Notes: generated by a model not told the origin, from the letters alone. A DNA stretch of 64,000 bases from Arctopsyche grandis (GCF_051622035.1 NC_135355.1:31746986-31810985); one strand, 5' to 3'. Positions 12,928 to 24,330 are shown, counted from the first letter of the stretch. A program made the numbers and translations.

Positions 12928-13797
12928 TTGTTGCTGTCATTACTTTTTTTTCCTCTTTTCAAACATTAACTGTAATTTTTTACACAGATATTCAAAACGT
13001 ACATACATCGTATAATTATTTACAATAATAATCACATTGACAATTTTTTGCGCACGCTTTATATTTTATACAGTTTATGTACACTAATTGAAAGAAAAAA
13101 AAACAACTTTTTTTCACTTAGTAATTTTGCTTTGTAGAAATTATACATCAACAACGTAATACATAAATATTTTTTTTTTAACACTTTTTTCATATATATT
13201 TACAGATATATTCACTATAAGTGAAAACCGTCCATTAGTTATACATATGTATATAAGTACTTTTGATGATTTTTTTACCATTATATTACTAAATTATAAA
13301 ATTAATACAATATATACGCATATTTGCGTTTAGAAATATTAAATATTAAAAGAATTGATTGCACTGAATTCCTTGAAATAAAATGAAACTTTATACACAC
13401 TAAAACAAAAATACATTTCCAACGGTACAATGACACGTGATCACCGATAAGTGATTCTAAAACTAAATTGATTAGCGAACATTTGTCAATTGAAGTGGCA
13501 ATACAGATATACAAATCGCCGAGTTAACTAAGATTGAACAATTTTTTCCTATTTATATCTACGCCACCGCAACATCATACTATTTGTATACATATATATA
13601 TATAAATAAATATACACATATATTATATATTTACAATTCAATCCCATCATTCAACCTTTCGGATGCCTCGCCCTAAATTGTAACAATACGATAACACTTT
13701 ACATATTAAAAAAAAAATCTAACATAATCTATGCGACAATTTGTTAAGCAGTCCACCGCTGTCGATCACCGAGAGTTATAAAAAAATATCGACACGA

Positions 13798-14163
13798 TCA
13801 CGACAACTTGCACGACGGAAACTTCTTGGACGACATGCACGATATCGGCTTCTTCCAGCGCTTCTTCTGGCCGCCCTCTTGATGTGGCTGCGAACCGTTG
13901 GCCGTCTTGGCTGGAGGCGATTGCCTATCCTCGGAATACTCGTACATCATCTCCTCTGAAAGAACAAAACGAACGCGTCAAGAAGCGAACGAGACCGCGA
14001 ACCGAATCGTTAGTATTTAATACGAAATACTATTATGCGTCATTCACACTTGTTAAAATTGTTAGATTTATACCTAGAAGCAATTTAAATATCCCATCAT
14101 TCATAAAACTAAAACGAGAGCTCAAATTCAAATCAAAGCAACAATTCAAACATTAGTAAGATG

Positions 14164-14197
<34 letters not shown>

Positions 14198-17100
14198 AAT
14201 CAAAATATTGAAAGGCGCTAAACTAAGCCGTCTCGTATTAATTGTTCCAGTGTTAATATTGCAAAGTTTTTACTGTTATTTTCTTTTTATTGTTTTCTGT
14301 GCACAAACCTAACTATACTCATCGCGTCAATCATGGTACACGGTTTCTGAAATTGTTCGATGAATAATGGACATTATTAATATGGCAAGCATTCAAATGG
14401 AAACCAAAGAGGCGAGTGTGAGATGCAAAAAATACTGGCAAAATGTCGTCCGAATCAAATTCGAATAATATACACTTCAAAAAGTATCAACAGCATTGTT
14501 TTAGTATGTATGTATATGTGTTACAGTCCAAATGTATATTTCGTTCGCTCATGAACATACGTACTTGTTTGTTCATACACGAACCAATCTGGCGAGTAAG
14601 GGGGGGAAAACACACAGAGTGGTACGTGGGTACGTGTTTTTTATAGATACTTTTAAACATGCGATAAAAAACGCAGCACCCTCTAGTCCATTTACATGGT
14701 ACGCAGTCCCAAAAATCACCCCCTGGAGTCTTTTCGGTGATATTTTATCGTTGTATTTATCCTTGCTTGACAGTGAATCCCATATTTGAAGAAATGTAGG
14801 AGAAACTTGTCGGTTTCATATGCATATGCAAACATGTGCAACCTCCCAAACATGTGCATTCTGCACATGCAACTACAACCGAATTTGGTTTGGGGAACAC
14901 CCACTGTTTACAAGCCAGGGACATGACGTCCTATACAATTCAGTGTGTTTTTGCCCTTACAGTTAGGGTGACCATTCTTCCCAAAACTCAAAACAGGAAT
15001 CTCAGCAAAAAAATTGCCCCCTTTATATAAAAAAAAACGACCAAAAATTTTATAATTTTTCCCCTCAAATAACCATTAATATCGTCAAGTTATAATTTTT
15101 TTCAAAATGTACAATTTTATGTACAAGGAAAATAAAATTAAAAAAAATATATATATACATATATAATATTTGATATTCATGCGGCATAGACTGCTTTTTT
15201 TCTGAAACGTATAAAATTAACAAATAAAATAACTACAAATTTTCCAAAAAGGTATTCTTGGTTTCTGTTAAGTGCAAAAATTATGTATAACTACATACAT
15301 ATAAATTTAGATTTTTTTTAAATTTTCATTTCTTCATTTGTTAAGTTTTATGATTTTTACCAGAACGTACATTTCTTTATAAGAAGTAAATTAAACAAGA
15401 TAACAAATTAAATACGGTATTATATTGTATTTCAGTTATTTAAAAATAATTATGATGAATATAATAGCACAAATCGATTACTTTTTCAGAGACACGTGAA
15501 ATGATTAATGTAACAAAAACGGGAATTATACCAGCGTTGTAATGCGGTGTCCATAATATTTCCCTTGTAAATACATATAATACTTGACGTTTTGACATAT
15601 CAAAGACAACTAAAAAGTTTTGACAGCTATATGGGAATATGACACAGATTGTACGATCCTGAATCGAGGTCGATGATCTCATCTACTCCTCCATAAAACA
15701 CAAGTAGTACGATTACATCATCGCGTTTCTGTAAGAGCATGCAGAGCCGACCTCGTCTGAAGAATCTTCGTGCAGACAAATTCAACTCGCTCCACATAAA
15801 CAACCCTGAGTCCATAGGAATCCCCGAGAGCATGATTTCACCAGTCAAGCTATGCATTGCACAACCAACCAGGATATACATAAACTATCGCACGAGCTCT
15901 AGAACCAGTGAGCCTACTTCCCTCGCCATACATACAATAATACTTGAATACGACTCAGTCGAAACATAAACCTCCCCTGCCAACAGCTAAAAGTTTCATG
16001 CGTCACCTGGTGAGTCTATTTGAAGATAGCTCTCAAATGTTAGCACTTCAACTAAAACCAATAGTTCGTGTGCACAAACTAGTACATTCATAAATTAACC
16101 GTAGTGAACACTTGGACTGTAACATACGTATATATAAATTGTTATTTTTTGCATCCGATTTGCCGATATGAAACTTAGATGATGAATGAAAAATCGCACC
16201 ATTGAGATCGTGCTCGGTGTAGTATACGGGTTCATTTTTATCACTACCGTAATGATATTCTTCGAGATATGGCAATACGGTCATGTCATGCAGTTCGTCG
16301 CCGTGCAGCGCCGGAATCGGCACCCAGTTATCTCCGTGTCTAGGCGGCTTCCTCTGCATCCATCTGCAATACCAAAGACGTTAAAACAACACACACACAC
16401 AAACTCGACGGCGTTTCAAAACCACTCGGAAACGAAAACCTACGCTTCACGTCTGATTTCAGGTATCGAAAATCGAGACTCGGGATCCCGGTGGAGCATT
16501 CCGCTGAGCAGCGTCTCGAGCGGTTCGCCCAGACCCTCGGGAAACGTATACTCAGCTCGTCCGATGCATTCGAACAATTTGTAGATATTATCGCCCTCAA
16601 ACGGATACAAACCCGTCGTTAAATTATACCTGAAGCACACGTCAAAGATTAAAAAAAAAAAATTGTACTAATATTCCGACGATTGTTCAAGAAGCATACA
16701 ATGTGACGCCACTGCTCCATATATCGACTTTACATCCGGAGAATTCGTCGGCCCCATTTGCTATTTCGGGCGGTTGAAACGCCGGTGACCCTTGAGCTGT
16801 GTGACAAATGTCTCCAGCCGAGAACATATCTAATGCCTGTGAAAATAGACGAGTAATATATAAATATCTTTTTTTTGGTCATACAATACATGATATATTC
16901 ATGTATAATAAGTACCTCGGCGACTCCGAAATCAGATATTTTCAAGGTGTGATCTAAAGTTAGAAGGAGATTGCCCGGTTTGATATCTTTGTGAACCACT
17001 CCTTGGCTGTGCAGGTATTCTAATCCGTCGACAAGTTGAGAGAAATACACGTGCGCTTGATCTTGAGGGAATTTTTTCGTCGATGTTGAATCTAACATGT

Positions 17101-20100
17101 CCTAAAATATAATATTATACATCAAGATTTAGTTCTATTATATGCGTCTGATGCATTCCAGAATGTTCTTCTATCGGAAGAGTGAGGAAAATGAAGATGT
17201 CGTATACAGTGGATGTCACTTAATTGGGACGCCAATTAATAGATTCAGCCGGCTATTTGGAATGAATCCCAAGGAACGAAATCCACTTATGGAGATCCTT
17301 CAGCTTCGCTGATTAGATTCAGCTGGATATTGAGGACGTGACAAGCATGAAATTGTCAAAAACGGGTGGTGCTGTATAGTATGACTAGTAGTAGTGCAGT
17401 GTTGTGCTGAGCTGTTGACGTGCAGTTCTGGATAATATGAGTTGGACAGATAATGTCACAAATGAGTGAGTTTTGTCTCAAATGAATAAAGCGAAAGACC
17501 GTCAAGAGAAGAAAACTTGAATACTTTCAACTTGAGACATATCAACTCTTGCATCTTATTAACTAGAGCAGGCCTGGGCAAACTGCGGCCCGCCAAGTAT
17601 TTTGGTGCGGCCCGCGAGTAAAATTCAAAAAAAGTTTACTTTTTTCTGATCTAAATTTTTTTTTGTTGATTTGTCAAATGTTTTGTCGTTTCTTAGATAA
17701 GATATAATTCGAATTTGGGCCAACCTAGACTACAAACTTTAATGAGCAATTATCATCAATATTAGAATCAATCACATGGTACTCGATAGCTCTCGACGAA
17801 AGTAATGATCGAAAAGATACCGCACTGTTATTAATTTTCATACGCGGATGTAACTCTAAATTTGAAATTATTGAAGAGTTTTTGTCAAATTTTATCCAGG
17901 ATACAATTTGCGAAAATTGTCCCGATTACAATTTAATTATAATTCGTTGTATTATACATCAACAAGTATTGTACAAAAATATGTTAAAAGTTGAACATGT
18001 GACATCTTGTATTATTAAACTTGTAAATTTAATACGATCGAGTGCCTTGAAAAACAGACAATTCATTGCTTTTCTTCAAGATATTGAATCTGAGTTCACA
18101 GATACTATTTATCATAATCATATTCGATGGCTAAGCCTAGGAAAAATACTTCGGCGAGTATGGGATACAAAAGAAGAAATTTTTCTATTTTATAAAATGA
18201 AAAATATTATCGACTTTCCCGAATTAACTGATAATGACTGGCTGTGTGATTTTGCATTTACTTTGGACATCGTGAAACATTTAAATACTTTCAACACAGT
18301 GTTCCGAGGGGAAAATTTATATGTCCATGATATGGTGAAAAGTTTGAATGGATTTAAATTAAAACTACGACAGTTTTTTCACCATTTATTTATTAAACGG
18401 GTAGATCACTTTTCAACCATGAAATTGCTGAAGATATCAGAAAATAAATTTGAAGAATATGGTGAAATTATCAACGATTTAAGTGGTGAGTTTCCATGAC
18501 GATTTGGCGACTTCCAAAAAATTTAAATAGGCTTGGCATTTATACGAGATCAATTGCAATATATATTGATAGTGTATCGACGGAGCTATAAATTAATATA
18601 ATATATTTACAGTGGGATGCTGATTTAAGGGAATTACACCGTTATGAAGAAATTTGAAAATTTTAACAACGCCCTGATATGTAAAAATTCGACAAACTTA
18701 GAGATTTTGCTCAAAAAAATGCTGGTGGTTTTTTGATCAACCTACATATGTAAGTAAACAAACATTTTCAATCGTAAATATCAATAAAAATTCTTTTACA
18801 ATCAAGCATCAAAGATGAAAATTTTGATGCTTGATTGTAAAACAAAATTTTCTCCTGAAATTAAAAAACTGTTTAAGATGTAAAACAGTTTCATTCGTCA
18901 AATTAAATTATTTTTTTGTATGAAATTTAAAAAAAATGATGTTTTAATTCCTTTCACGATAATTCATAATGTGTATATCTAAAAATAGTATTTTACTTGC
19001 GGCCCGCCGCTCATTTTTAATTTCTAAAGTGGCCCTTCATCCAAAAAGTTTGCCCAGGCCTGAACTAGAGGAAGATCTGCAGAAGGAGAGGCCTGGAAGA
19101 AGGACGTCCTGGCTGAAAAACCTGAGACAACAGTTCAATCGAAGTATCACTGCACTATTCTGGGCGGCTAAGGCTATGGATAAAGCACTAGGACAAGAAG
19201 AGGGAAACCACTGATAAAAAAATCGAAGACGAATAAAGTAAGGGCGAAAACACACTGAATAGTACGGAACGTCACGTCCTTGGCACCACGCTGACAGTGG
19301 GTATTCCTCAAACCTTTTACATTTCTTCAAATATGGGATTCACCATTATCGATCACTGTCAAACAAGGATAAAATAACACCGAAAACACTCCAGGGGGTG
19401 ATTTTTGGAACTGTGTACCATGTATATGGGTGCATCATTTTTTCGCATGTTTAAAAATATCTATATCTCGTACCACTCAGTGTGTTTTCGCCCTAAATGT
19501 ATCACAATATAAGCATGTACTTATTTAAATTGGCATTGAAATGAGCCTCTATTTGCATTACTCATTGTAACTGCTATGTATGTATGTATGTATGTACATC
19601 TCTTATCGGTTAATTTTTTATAATGGTGTATACATTTTTAAGTTTTCAGATTGCACTATTTGGGTTCCCTTTACAAACTGCAAATTGACAGAATGACGAT
19701 AAATTAAGTGCAAGCGTGTTACAAAGGTTCGCTTATCGTCTATTAATAAACCTAAGAATTGATCGATCCGCTCATAGTGTAAATTGCAATCAGAACTGAA
19801 AGAGTAAATCTGATAAGAAAATGTTTTGAAATATAAGTACCTGCAGAACTCCCACACAATACTCCATGATGAGATACATTTTCTGTTTGACGTCGTTCAC
19901 GATGACGTCCACCAGTTGTATGATATTCTTGTGAGCGAGTAATTTGAGCAGTTGCACCTCTCGAGCCACGCTCTCTTCCCCGTGTGGAATTCGCCTGAGA
20001 CGGCGACGCTTCAAGATCTTGGCGGCGCGTCGGCACAGCGTCTCCGAGTCCAGCATCTCCTTGACCTTTCCGTAGGAGCCTTCGCCGAGCACGTCTCCCA

Positions 20101-20644
20101 TCACATACTTGCCGACCATTTTGCAACGACGCTTGTCCCGCTCGTAGACGACGTCTTCGCTGTTGACCCGCTGGAAGAAGAGGTTGGCCGGGTCGATGAC
20201 GTCGAGCTGCTCGAGCTGGTCGAGCTGCTCGATCTGCTCGTCGTCCATCCAGTGCACGGGGGGCAGTTGTGGTGCGTGCGGTGTGTGTGGTGCGTGGTGT
20301 TGGTGTTGGTGTTGGTGTTCGGCGGGATGGGGGCCCAGCGTGGGGGCGTCGGCGTCGAGCGAGAGGCTGACGGGGCTGGCGGGGGCGGGGCTGCGCGAGG
20401 GGGGCGAATCGGCGAGGGGGCGGAGGCAGCCGAAGGCGAGGGGCGGCTCGCGGCGCAGCCACATCCTGGGGTCGGCCGCCGAGTTCGCCGCGCCCCCCAA
20501 CTGCGCCCCCGGGGGCCACGCCGCGCTCTCCGTCATCTCATCTACTGCATCTACCGGCTCACCTGCAACCGATACCGATTTCGATTTACATAAGGTCGTG
20601 CTCGCTGCACTGGAAACTCCTTCGAACACTCGCACACTCACCAT
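13798..20644 (-). CDS. Lkb1: Serine/threonine kinase LKB1 (STK11), 6 coding exons
   Basis: Minus-strand exons are 20644-19841, 17101-16916, 16836-16700, 16629-16444, 16363-16200 and 13955-13798, all GT-AG, joining to 1,635 nt (544 aa). The product is the upstream kinase of AMPK and its relatives, active in a complex with STRAD and MO25 (family knowledge). The kinase domain spans about residues 177-440: glycine loop GEGSYGKV (187-194), catalytic Lys209 in [16 protein letters not shown] with Asp307, DFG with Asp325 (vertebrates have DLG), and the LKB1-specific [14 protein letters not shown] and [15 protein letters not shown]. The C-terminus has MTVLPYLEE and ends SCKLS, a CaaX-type prenylation signal. 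The N-terminal exon is GC-rich and low complexity with a His/Gln run. The start is uncertain: ATG 20644 has a good context (A at -3, G at +4), an in-frame ATG lies at 20536, and the frame is open back to a stop at 20735-20737. The donor ending exon 5 was chosen by phase and by homology to the human junction; 16225-16240 offers a second possibility. Confidence 0.93.
14600..14956. mobile_element. MITE related to the 19.2-kb PIF/Harbinger-like copy
   Basis: Ends are GGGGGGGAAAACACACAGAG on the left and TCAGTGTGTTTTTGCCC on the right. It shares with the 19.2-kb copy the ends, the CCCCCTGGAGT-type segment and the TGACAGTG / CCATATTTGAAGAAATG segment, in opposite orientation. Flanking triplets are TAA and TTA, so the duplication has decayed. 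It lies in LKB1 intron 5. Confidence 0.65.
16444..17101 (-). CDS. Lkb1: LKB1 catalytic-core exons 2-4
   Basis: These three exons carry the kinase C-lobe. Exon 2 (17101-16916) begins DMLDS and holds [19 protein letters not shown] and ISDFGVAE. Exon 3 (16836-16700) holds the activation segment [18 protein letters not shown] and DIWSSGVTL. Exon 4 (16629-16444) holds [19 protein letters not shown] and the closing helices through IPEIRREA. Phases are 0, 2 and 2. The activation segment lacks an obvious RD-kinase phosphorylation pattern, consistent with known LKB1 activation by STRAD/MO25 binding. Introns here are short (79 and 70 bp), unlike the flanking 2-3 kb introns filled with repeats. Confidence 0.93.
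17569..19062 (+). mobile_element. hAT transposon with 16-bp TIRs and perfect 8-bp target duplication
   Basis: The 1,494-bp element begins CAGGCCTGGGCAAACT and ends with its exact reverse complement. It is flanked by AACTAGAG at 17561-17568 and 19063-19070, the 8-bp target duplication expected of hAT elements. It sits in intron 1 of LKB1, opposite the gene's strand, and splits an older LINE remnant. Subterminal motifs GCGGCCCGC occur near both ends. The internal transposase is broken, so the element is not autonomous. Confidence 0.92.
17777..18830 (+). pseudogene. Degraded hAT transposase (GTF2IRD2/ZBED-like)
   Basis: An open frame from 17777 to the stop at 18497-18499 reads WYSIALDES, then [42 protein letters not shown]-like [15 protein letters not shown] and [19 protein letters not shown], the typical succession in domesticated and active hAT transposases of this group. 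After the stop, [16 protein letters not shown] near 18750-18800 is the start of the C-terminal dimerisation region in another frame. The N-terminal part and zinc finger are absent. Stop codons and frame changes make it a pseudogene. Confidence 0.85.
19242..19493. mobile_element. MITE, PIF/Harbinger-like, with TAA target duplication
   Basis: The element starts GGGCGAAAACACACTGA and ends with the exact reverse complement; TAA flanks it at 19239-19241 and 19494-19496. It is 252 bp with no coding capacity. A diverged relative is at 14600-14956. The 3-bp TWA duplication and GGG start fit PIF/Harbinger elements. Confidence 0.75.
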
Positions 20645-21065
20645 GATCTGGTGCAGAAGCCGTGGATGAGGAGGCCCGCCATGGCGCAGACGAGGGTTGG
20701 ACGAGGAGCGCCACAGCTCGTCACTTCCGTTCACTCAAAATTTTTGACACATGCATCATTAAAGTGTTGCCAGAATTGAAACTAGTTCGGTTCGTTTTCA
20801 TTCAAATATTCACGATGGGAACACTTGAGCTTTTGGCCACAACCTCTTTTATTTATTTATACATAGGTATTTGGCTGATTGGATTTTAAAAATGGAAAAG
20901 TATGATTTAAAAAAAATATATTGCTTTATGACGTTAATGAGAATCTATTGAGTCCTCCAAGGCTACCGCTAATTATAGTAAGACAAGCATTGAAGTAGAA
21001 TGGGTAGAAGCGCTCTCAGCTTCCAAAAATGTTGCTACTAAAACATAAACATATATATATATATA

Positions 21066-21989
21066 CAGTGGCGGACTGGGACTGAAATCAGTGCATGCCA
21101 GGAGTCAAAGGGGGCCCACCCAGGGTTAAAAAAATTTGTCCCCCCCCCCCATATAACAAAATTTTCTTCTTTTCACCACGCTAAAAATCAAGGGAAAAAA
21201 ATAATTGAAATTTTCAAAAATGGGAATAAACAAATTTAGGTACAAGAAAATTGGCAAAAGCAAAATAGATCCATAAATTTCATTGTATATTTCGTTTTAA
21301 CCCTTGTCCTGGGTAAATACAATGCATCATAAAAGAATGCGGCATAAAAGCGGCTTTTACTTTCGATAGAAAACAATCAGAGACGTCATTTCAGCTTTTT
21401 CTTGGGGGGGGGCAGGCAAAGATTGATCAAATAATATTTTCAATTAATGTTAATCGAAAATCGAGATTTTGGGGAGGGGGCCCCTATCCTATATTTCTAT
21501 TTACATGGATGTGTCTAGATTAGGAATAGATTTTATATTCGGAAACTGTTTAAAATTGTGTATTTAAATCGTACTATATCATCGCAGTATAATCAAATGT
21601 TATTTTGAAAGTATGAAGTAAATTTAAATCGCTGGTTGATGATGAATCGTCCTATCAAAATTGTTTTAAGCAATTCTGTTTATATTATTCACGAAAATTT
21701 GTTTATTCCCATTTTTATTTCAGTAAAGGGCCCACGCAAATGTTGAAACTTACATTTCGAGCCTAATAAAAAAAGTTAACCGATCCTTGGGCTGTTAAAG
21801 CAGGTATTAGTTGTTTGTGTATATCGTAAGAAATTTGTTTTGTTGAAATACCCAAATTTTCGGTCCCAAAGTTGCAATATCCTATAAATAGTTAAAAATT
21901 TATTTAATTTTACTGAGGGCCCATATTTTCTAACAGATAGTGGGGCCCACATGCCATCGGGCATGTTCGCTTGTATGGCCAGTCCGCCA

Positions 21990-21992
<3 letters not shown>
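21066..21992. mobile_element. Non-autonomous hAT-like element upstream of LKB1
   Basis: Left end CAGTGGCGGACTGG and exact inverted right end CCAGTCCGCCACTG, 927 bp apart. Both flanks are TATATATA, consistent with an 8-bp duplication but inside a TA repeat. Subterminal GGGCCC blocks occur near both ends. No transposase coding seen. Confidence 0.8.

Positions 21993-22066
<74 letters not shown>
21993..22066. repeat. (TA)n microsatellite
   Basis: Pure TA repeat between a hAT-like element and a GC-rich LTR-like block. Open frames of alternating Ile and Tyr here are artefacts. Confidence 0.95.
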
Positions 22067-22067
<1 letters not shown>

Positions 22068-22599
22068 GTATAGTCGGGGAGGTTCCTGACTGCAAATCGT
22101 CTCCGTTGAAGCACCGCTGGTCGGGTCACAGCAGCGGGAGGGGGAGGCAGGAGACAAACTCCGTACTGCCTCGTGTGGACACAAGATGGCGATCTCTGGG
22201 CGTCTCTGAAGACGCTCGGCGGAGATGCTGGATAGGGAGGTCCTTCCCGGATGACGGCTGGATGTCGAGAGAAGAGGCTCTGCGGTCCTCTGGTCGGTCC
22301 TCTCACGGCTGAGGTTTCTCCGGAAACGGCGTGAGGAATGCAGGGGACGTTGTGCTGGAACTCAGGGGAGGGAGTGATGCTACACTCGACCTCAAAGCAG
22401 TTCTTCAACACTGATGGTGGATCTCTGGGCCCCGTCTCCCCCTGGAGACGTGCACAGGAGAGATCTTTCTTCCACGGGCGATCGCGGGTGAGAGACTCGC
22501 TCTACATGCGCGCGCGCCTATAAAACTTTTTTTTGGGTGGCCACTCGAAATAAAAGGCGAGTGTTGCCTATGGGACGATGGGGAGAACGTCGCGTTACA
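22067..22599. mobile_element. GC-rich LTR-like block (TGTATAG...CGTTACA)
   Basis: About 530 bp of GC-rich DNA starts TGTATAGTCGGGGAGG and ends GTCGCGTTACA, with TATAAAA near 22520. The same terminal motifs bound the 44706-45021 block, suggesting related LTRs. No clean target duplication was found because the left flank is a TA repeat. No internal gag or pol was seen. Confidence 0.4.
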
Positions 22600-22668
22600 G
22601 TAATTTATTAAATAATATAAATGATCAGTAAATAACAATTTTTCAGTCCAAGGGAAAATACAACAATC

Positions 22669-22908
22669 ATGAAGCCAGTAGCGTCAGCAAGTGAAAGAAA
22701 AACAGTTGAAAAACGAATTCGAAGTCCAGGAAAAAAGCGAGAAATTAAAATACCAGTGAATGTCATATTTTATCAACGCGTGGTCCGGCGTAAAGAAAGA
22801 AATGCACGCGGGTGGAGAGTACACTATCGAAAACGATCCGATATGGCAGCATTGCCTCTACTTCATCTGCCAGAACTCAGAATGCGTAAAACTGATCGTT
22901 TCATTTAA
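22669..22908 (+). other. Unrecognised 79-codon open frame
   Basis: An ATG-initiated frame encodes a very basic peptide (SERKTVEKRIRSPGKKREIK and later RRKERNARGWRVHYRKR). It lies between two GC-rich LTR-like blocks and just after a TTTTTCAG. No family was recognised. It could be a piece of a retroelement, a processed fragment or chance. Confidence 0.2.
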
Positions 22909-23299
22909 TAATTGATCGTTTATTATGTAAATATAGCATTATATGATAAACTTTGTTAGCAAAAAATTGCATTATTGAAAAAATATATATTCTTAGAAAT
23001 TCAATATGAATTTCTAAGGATATTTTTTAAATAAATAAAAATTGAGTATATAACAATATGCAAAGCCAAAAGTTTTTGTTGTGTATTATTTGAAACATTA
23101 GATCTGCAAAAGTGCACTCTAACCGACTATTCGAGATGATTTATTTGATGAATTTTTTTGCTAGTAACATTTTTCTAGCCAAAGCATCGTTATTATTGTA
23201 TGATGCAAAAATGAAGAGTAAAATATTTCTTTAAAGTTGATTCTAGTGTGATTCTTATTAGAAAATAATATAATCACAGCATACTTATATTAAGCTTGC

Positions 23300-24095
23300 T
23301 GAAAATAAATGAGCATACATATTGTAGGCGGGGTACATGTATGTTGACCGTATCCCGGCCTAACGAAACACTGTTGTGCTAGTTTTATAAAGTTTTATTG
23401 TTTGCCTATGGTTGTACAAAGGTATGGTATTTGTGGGCAAAAGTATGTCGTTCAGCGGTCTCTGGATATGGTAGAGTGTCGCTGGCTCGGCATTCAGCTA
23501 TGTTCAGAAGGTCTCTGGATGCGGCAGTGTGTTGCTGGCTCGGTGTTCGGCTATGTTCGGAAGGTCTCTGGATACGGCAGTGTGTTGCTGGCTCGTCCGG
23601 CTGGTTGATCTTCCAAGTCCGCGTAGTGTAGTGGTGGCTGGTCAGGAGCTGTATGTCGACGCTTGCTGCTGTGGGTCGACTGGCGTTGTTTGGGTTGTAC
23701 CTCCTTTTATAGTGTTTCTGGAATCACCTGATTGATGGTGGTGGTTTGTTGATGCGTAAGAAAGGAATTTGCTTTTGTCGAGGCGTAGAATTTTCTGGAA
23801 CGATTGGCGCCGTTCCGCTCGATGTATTTTAATGGTGGCGGCGTGTTTCGACCGTTTTGGTTCCACTCGACTGGTAGGGGCGTTCCGCTTGAGTTTAATA
23901 TAATGACTGCAGGTGTATGTCGTCTGGGTTTCGTTCGCTCGAGTGTGAAGGGTGGATCATTCTCGAAGGATTTTGGCATCGTTCCGCTTGAGTTGGATTT
24001 GGCGCCGTTCCGCCTGAGTTTAATATAATGACTGCAGGTGTATGTCGTCTGGGTTTCGTTCCGCTCGATGTAGTTTGTTGTTGCGGAATATTCTC
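23300..24095. mobile_element. GC-rich LTR/retroelement-like remnant with internal repeats
   Basis: Holds a 53-bp tandem repeat (units at 23457, 23510, 23563 starting GGTCTCTGGAT) and a second direct repeat, GACTGCAGGTGTATGTCGTC with flanks, at about 23891 and 24017. CGTTCCGCTCGATGTA and variants recur. Composition differs sharply from the AT-rich surroundings. No coding domain was recognised. Confidence 0.45.
23457..23597. repeat. 53-bp tandem repeat, about 2.6 copies
   Basis: Unit starts GGTCTCTGGAT at 23457, 23510 and 23563, exactly 53 bp apart; units differ at a few positions (for example ATATGG, GCGG, ACGG after GGAT). Confidence 0.85.
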
Positions 24096-24146
24096 GAATG
24101 TTTCGATGACGATGACGATGACGAGATTCCTACAATATATTATATG

Positions 24147-24330
24147 GTTCGGTGATTATTCCGCACAAAGCGATCTCGCGGACGTCACTAAAATCTCGAT
24201 CACGGAACGTCTGGCACCTAAAAGTTCCATTCATTGAGATTAACCTACGCAAACTATCATACTAACGAGAATTCAAGTTCCAGATATTCATGTCGTGTGC
24301 GCTATCACAATGTGCGAAATAATTCATTTA
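24147..24330. mobile_element. MITE family A, copy 3
   Basis: GATTATTCCGCACAAAGCGA at the left; internal TCGATCACGGAACGTCTGGC; decayed inverted end AATGTGCGAAATAATTCA on the right. Adjacent on the left to GC-rich LTR-like DNA. Confidence 0.65.

Larger units (their letters stand above)
17490..19216 (+). mobile_element. Old non-LTR retrotransposon 3' remnant, split by the hAT insertion
   Basis: Left of the hAT, 17500-17560 reads RRKLEYFQ and related residues; right of it, 19090-19213 reads [17 protein letters not shown] then ALFWAAKAM. This resembles the C-terminal tail of insect LINE reverse-transcriptase proteins. Frameshifts and stops occur between the parts. Joining across the hAT target duplication restores the pre-insertion order. 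Confidence 0.6.

Noticed and set aside
14960..15060. TAGGGTGACCATTCTTCCC as a DNA-transposon end
   Set aside because: Looks like a known type of terminus, but no inverted partner was found within the intron.
15627..15969. Moderately long frames on both strands in LKB1 intron 5 with fairly ordinary composition
   Set aside because: No recognisable family and no consistent splice sites into LKB1; possibly an old retroelement fragment, but not supportable.
19752..20593. Open frames overlapping LKB1 exon 1 in other frames and on the plus strand
   Set aside because: Shadows of the GC-rich kinase exon, which alone shows kinase motifs.
21910..22312. Frames with long Ile-Tyr runs
   Set aside because: Translation of a TA microsatellite.
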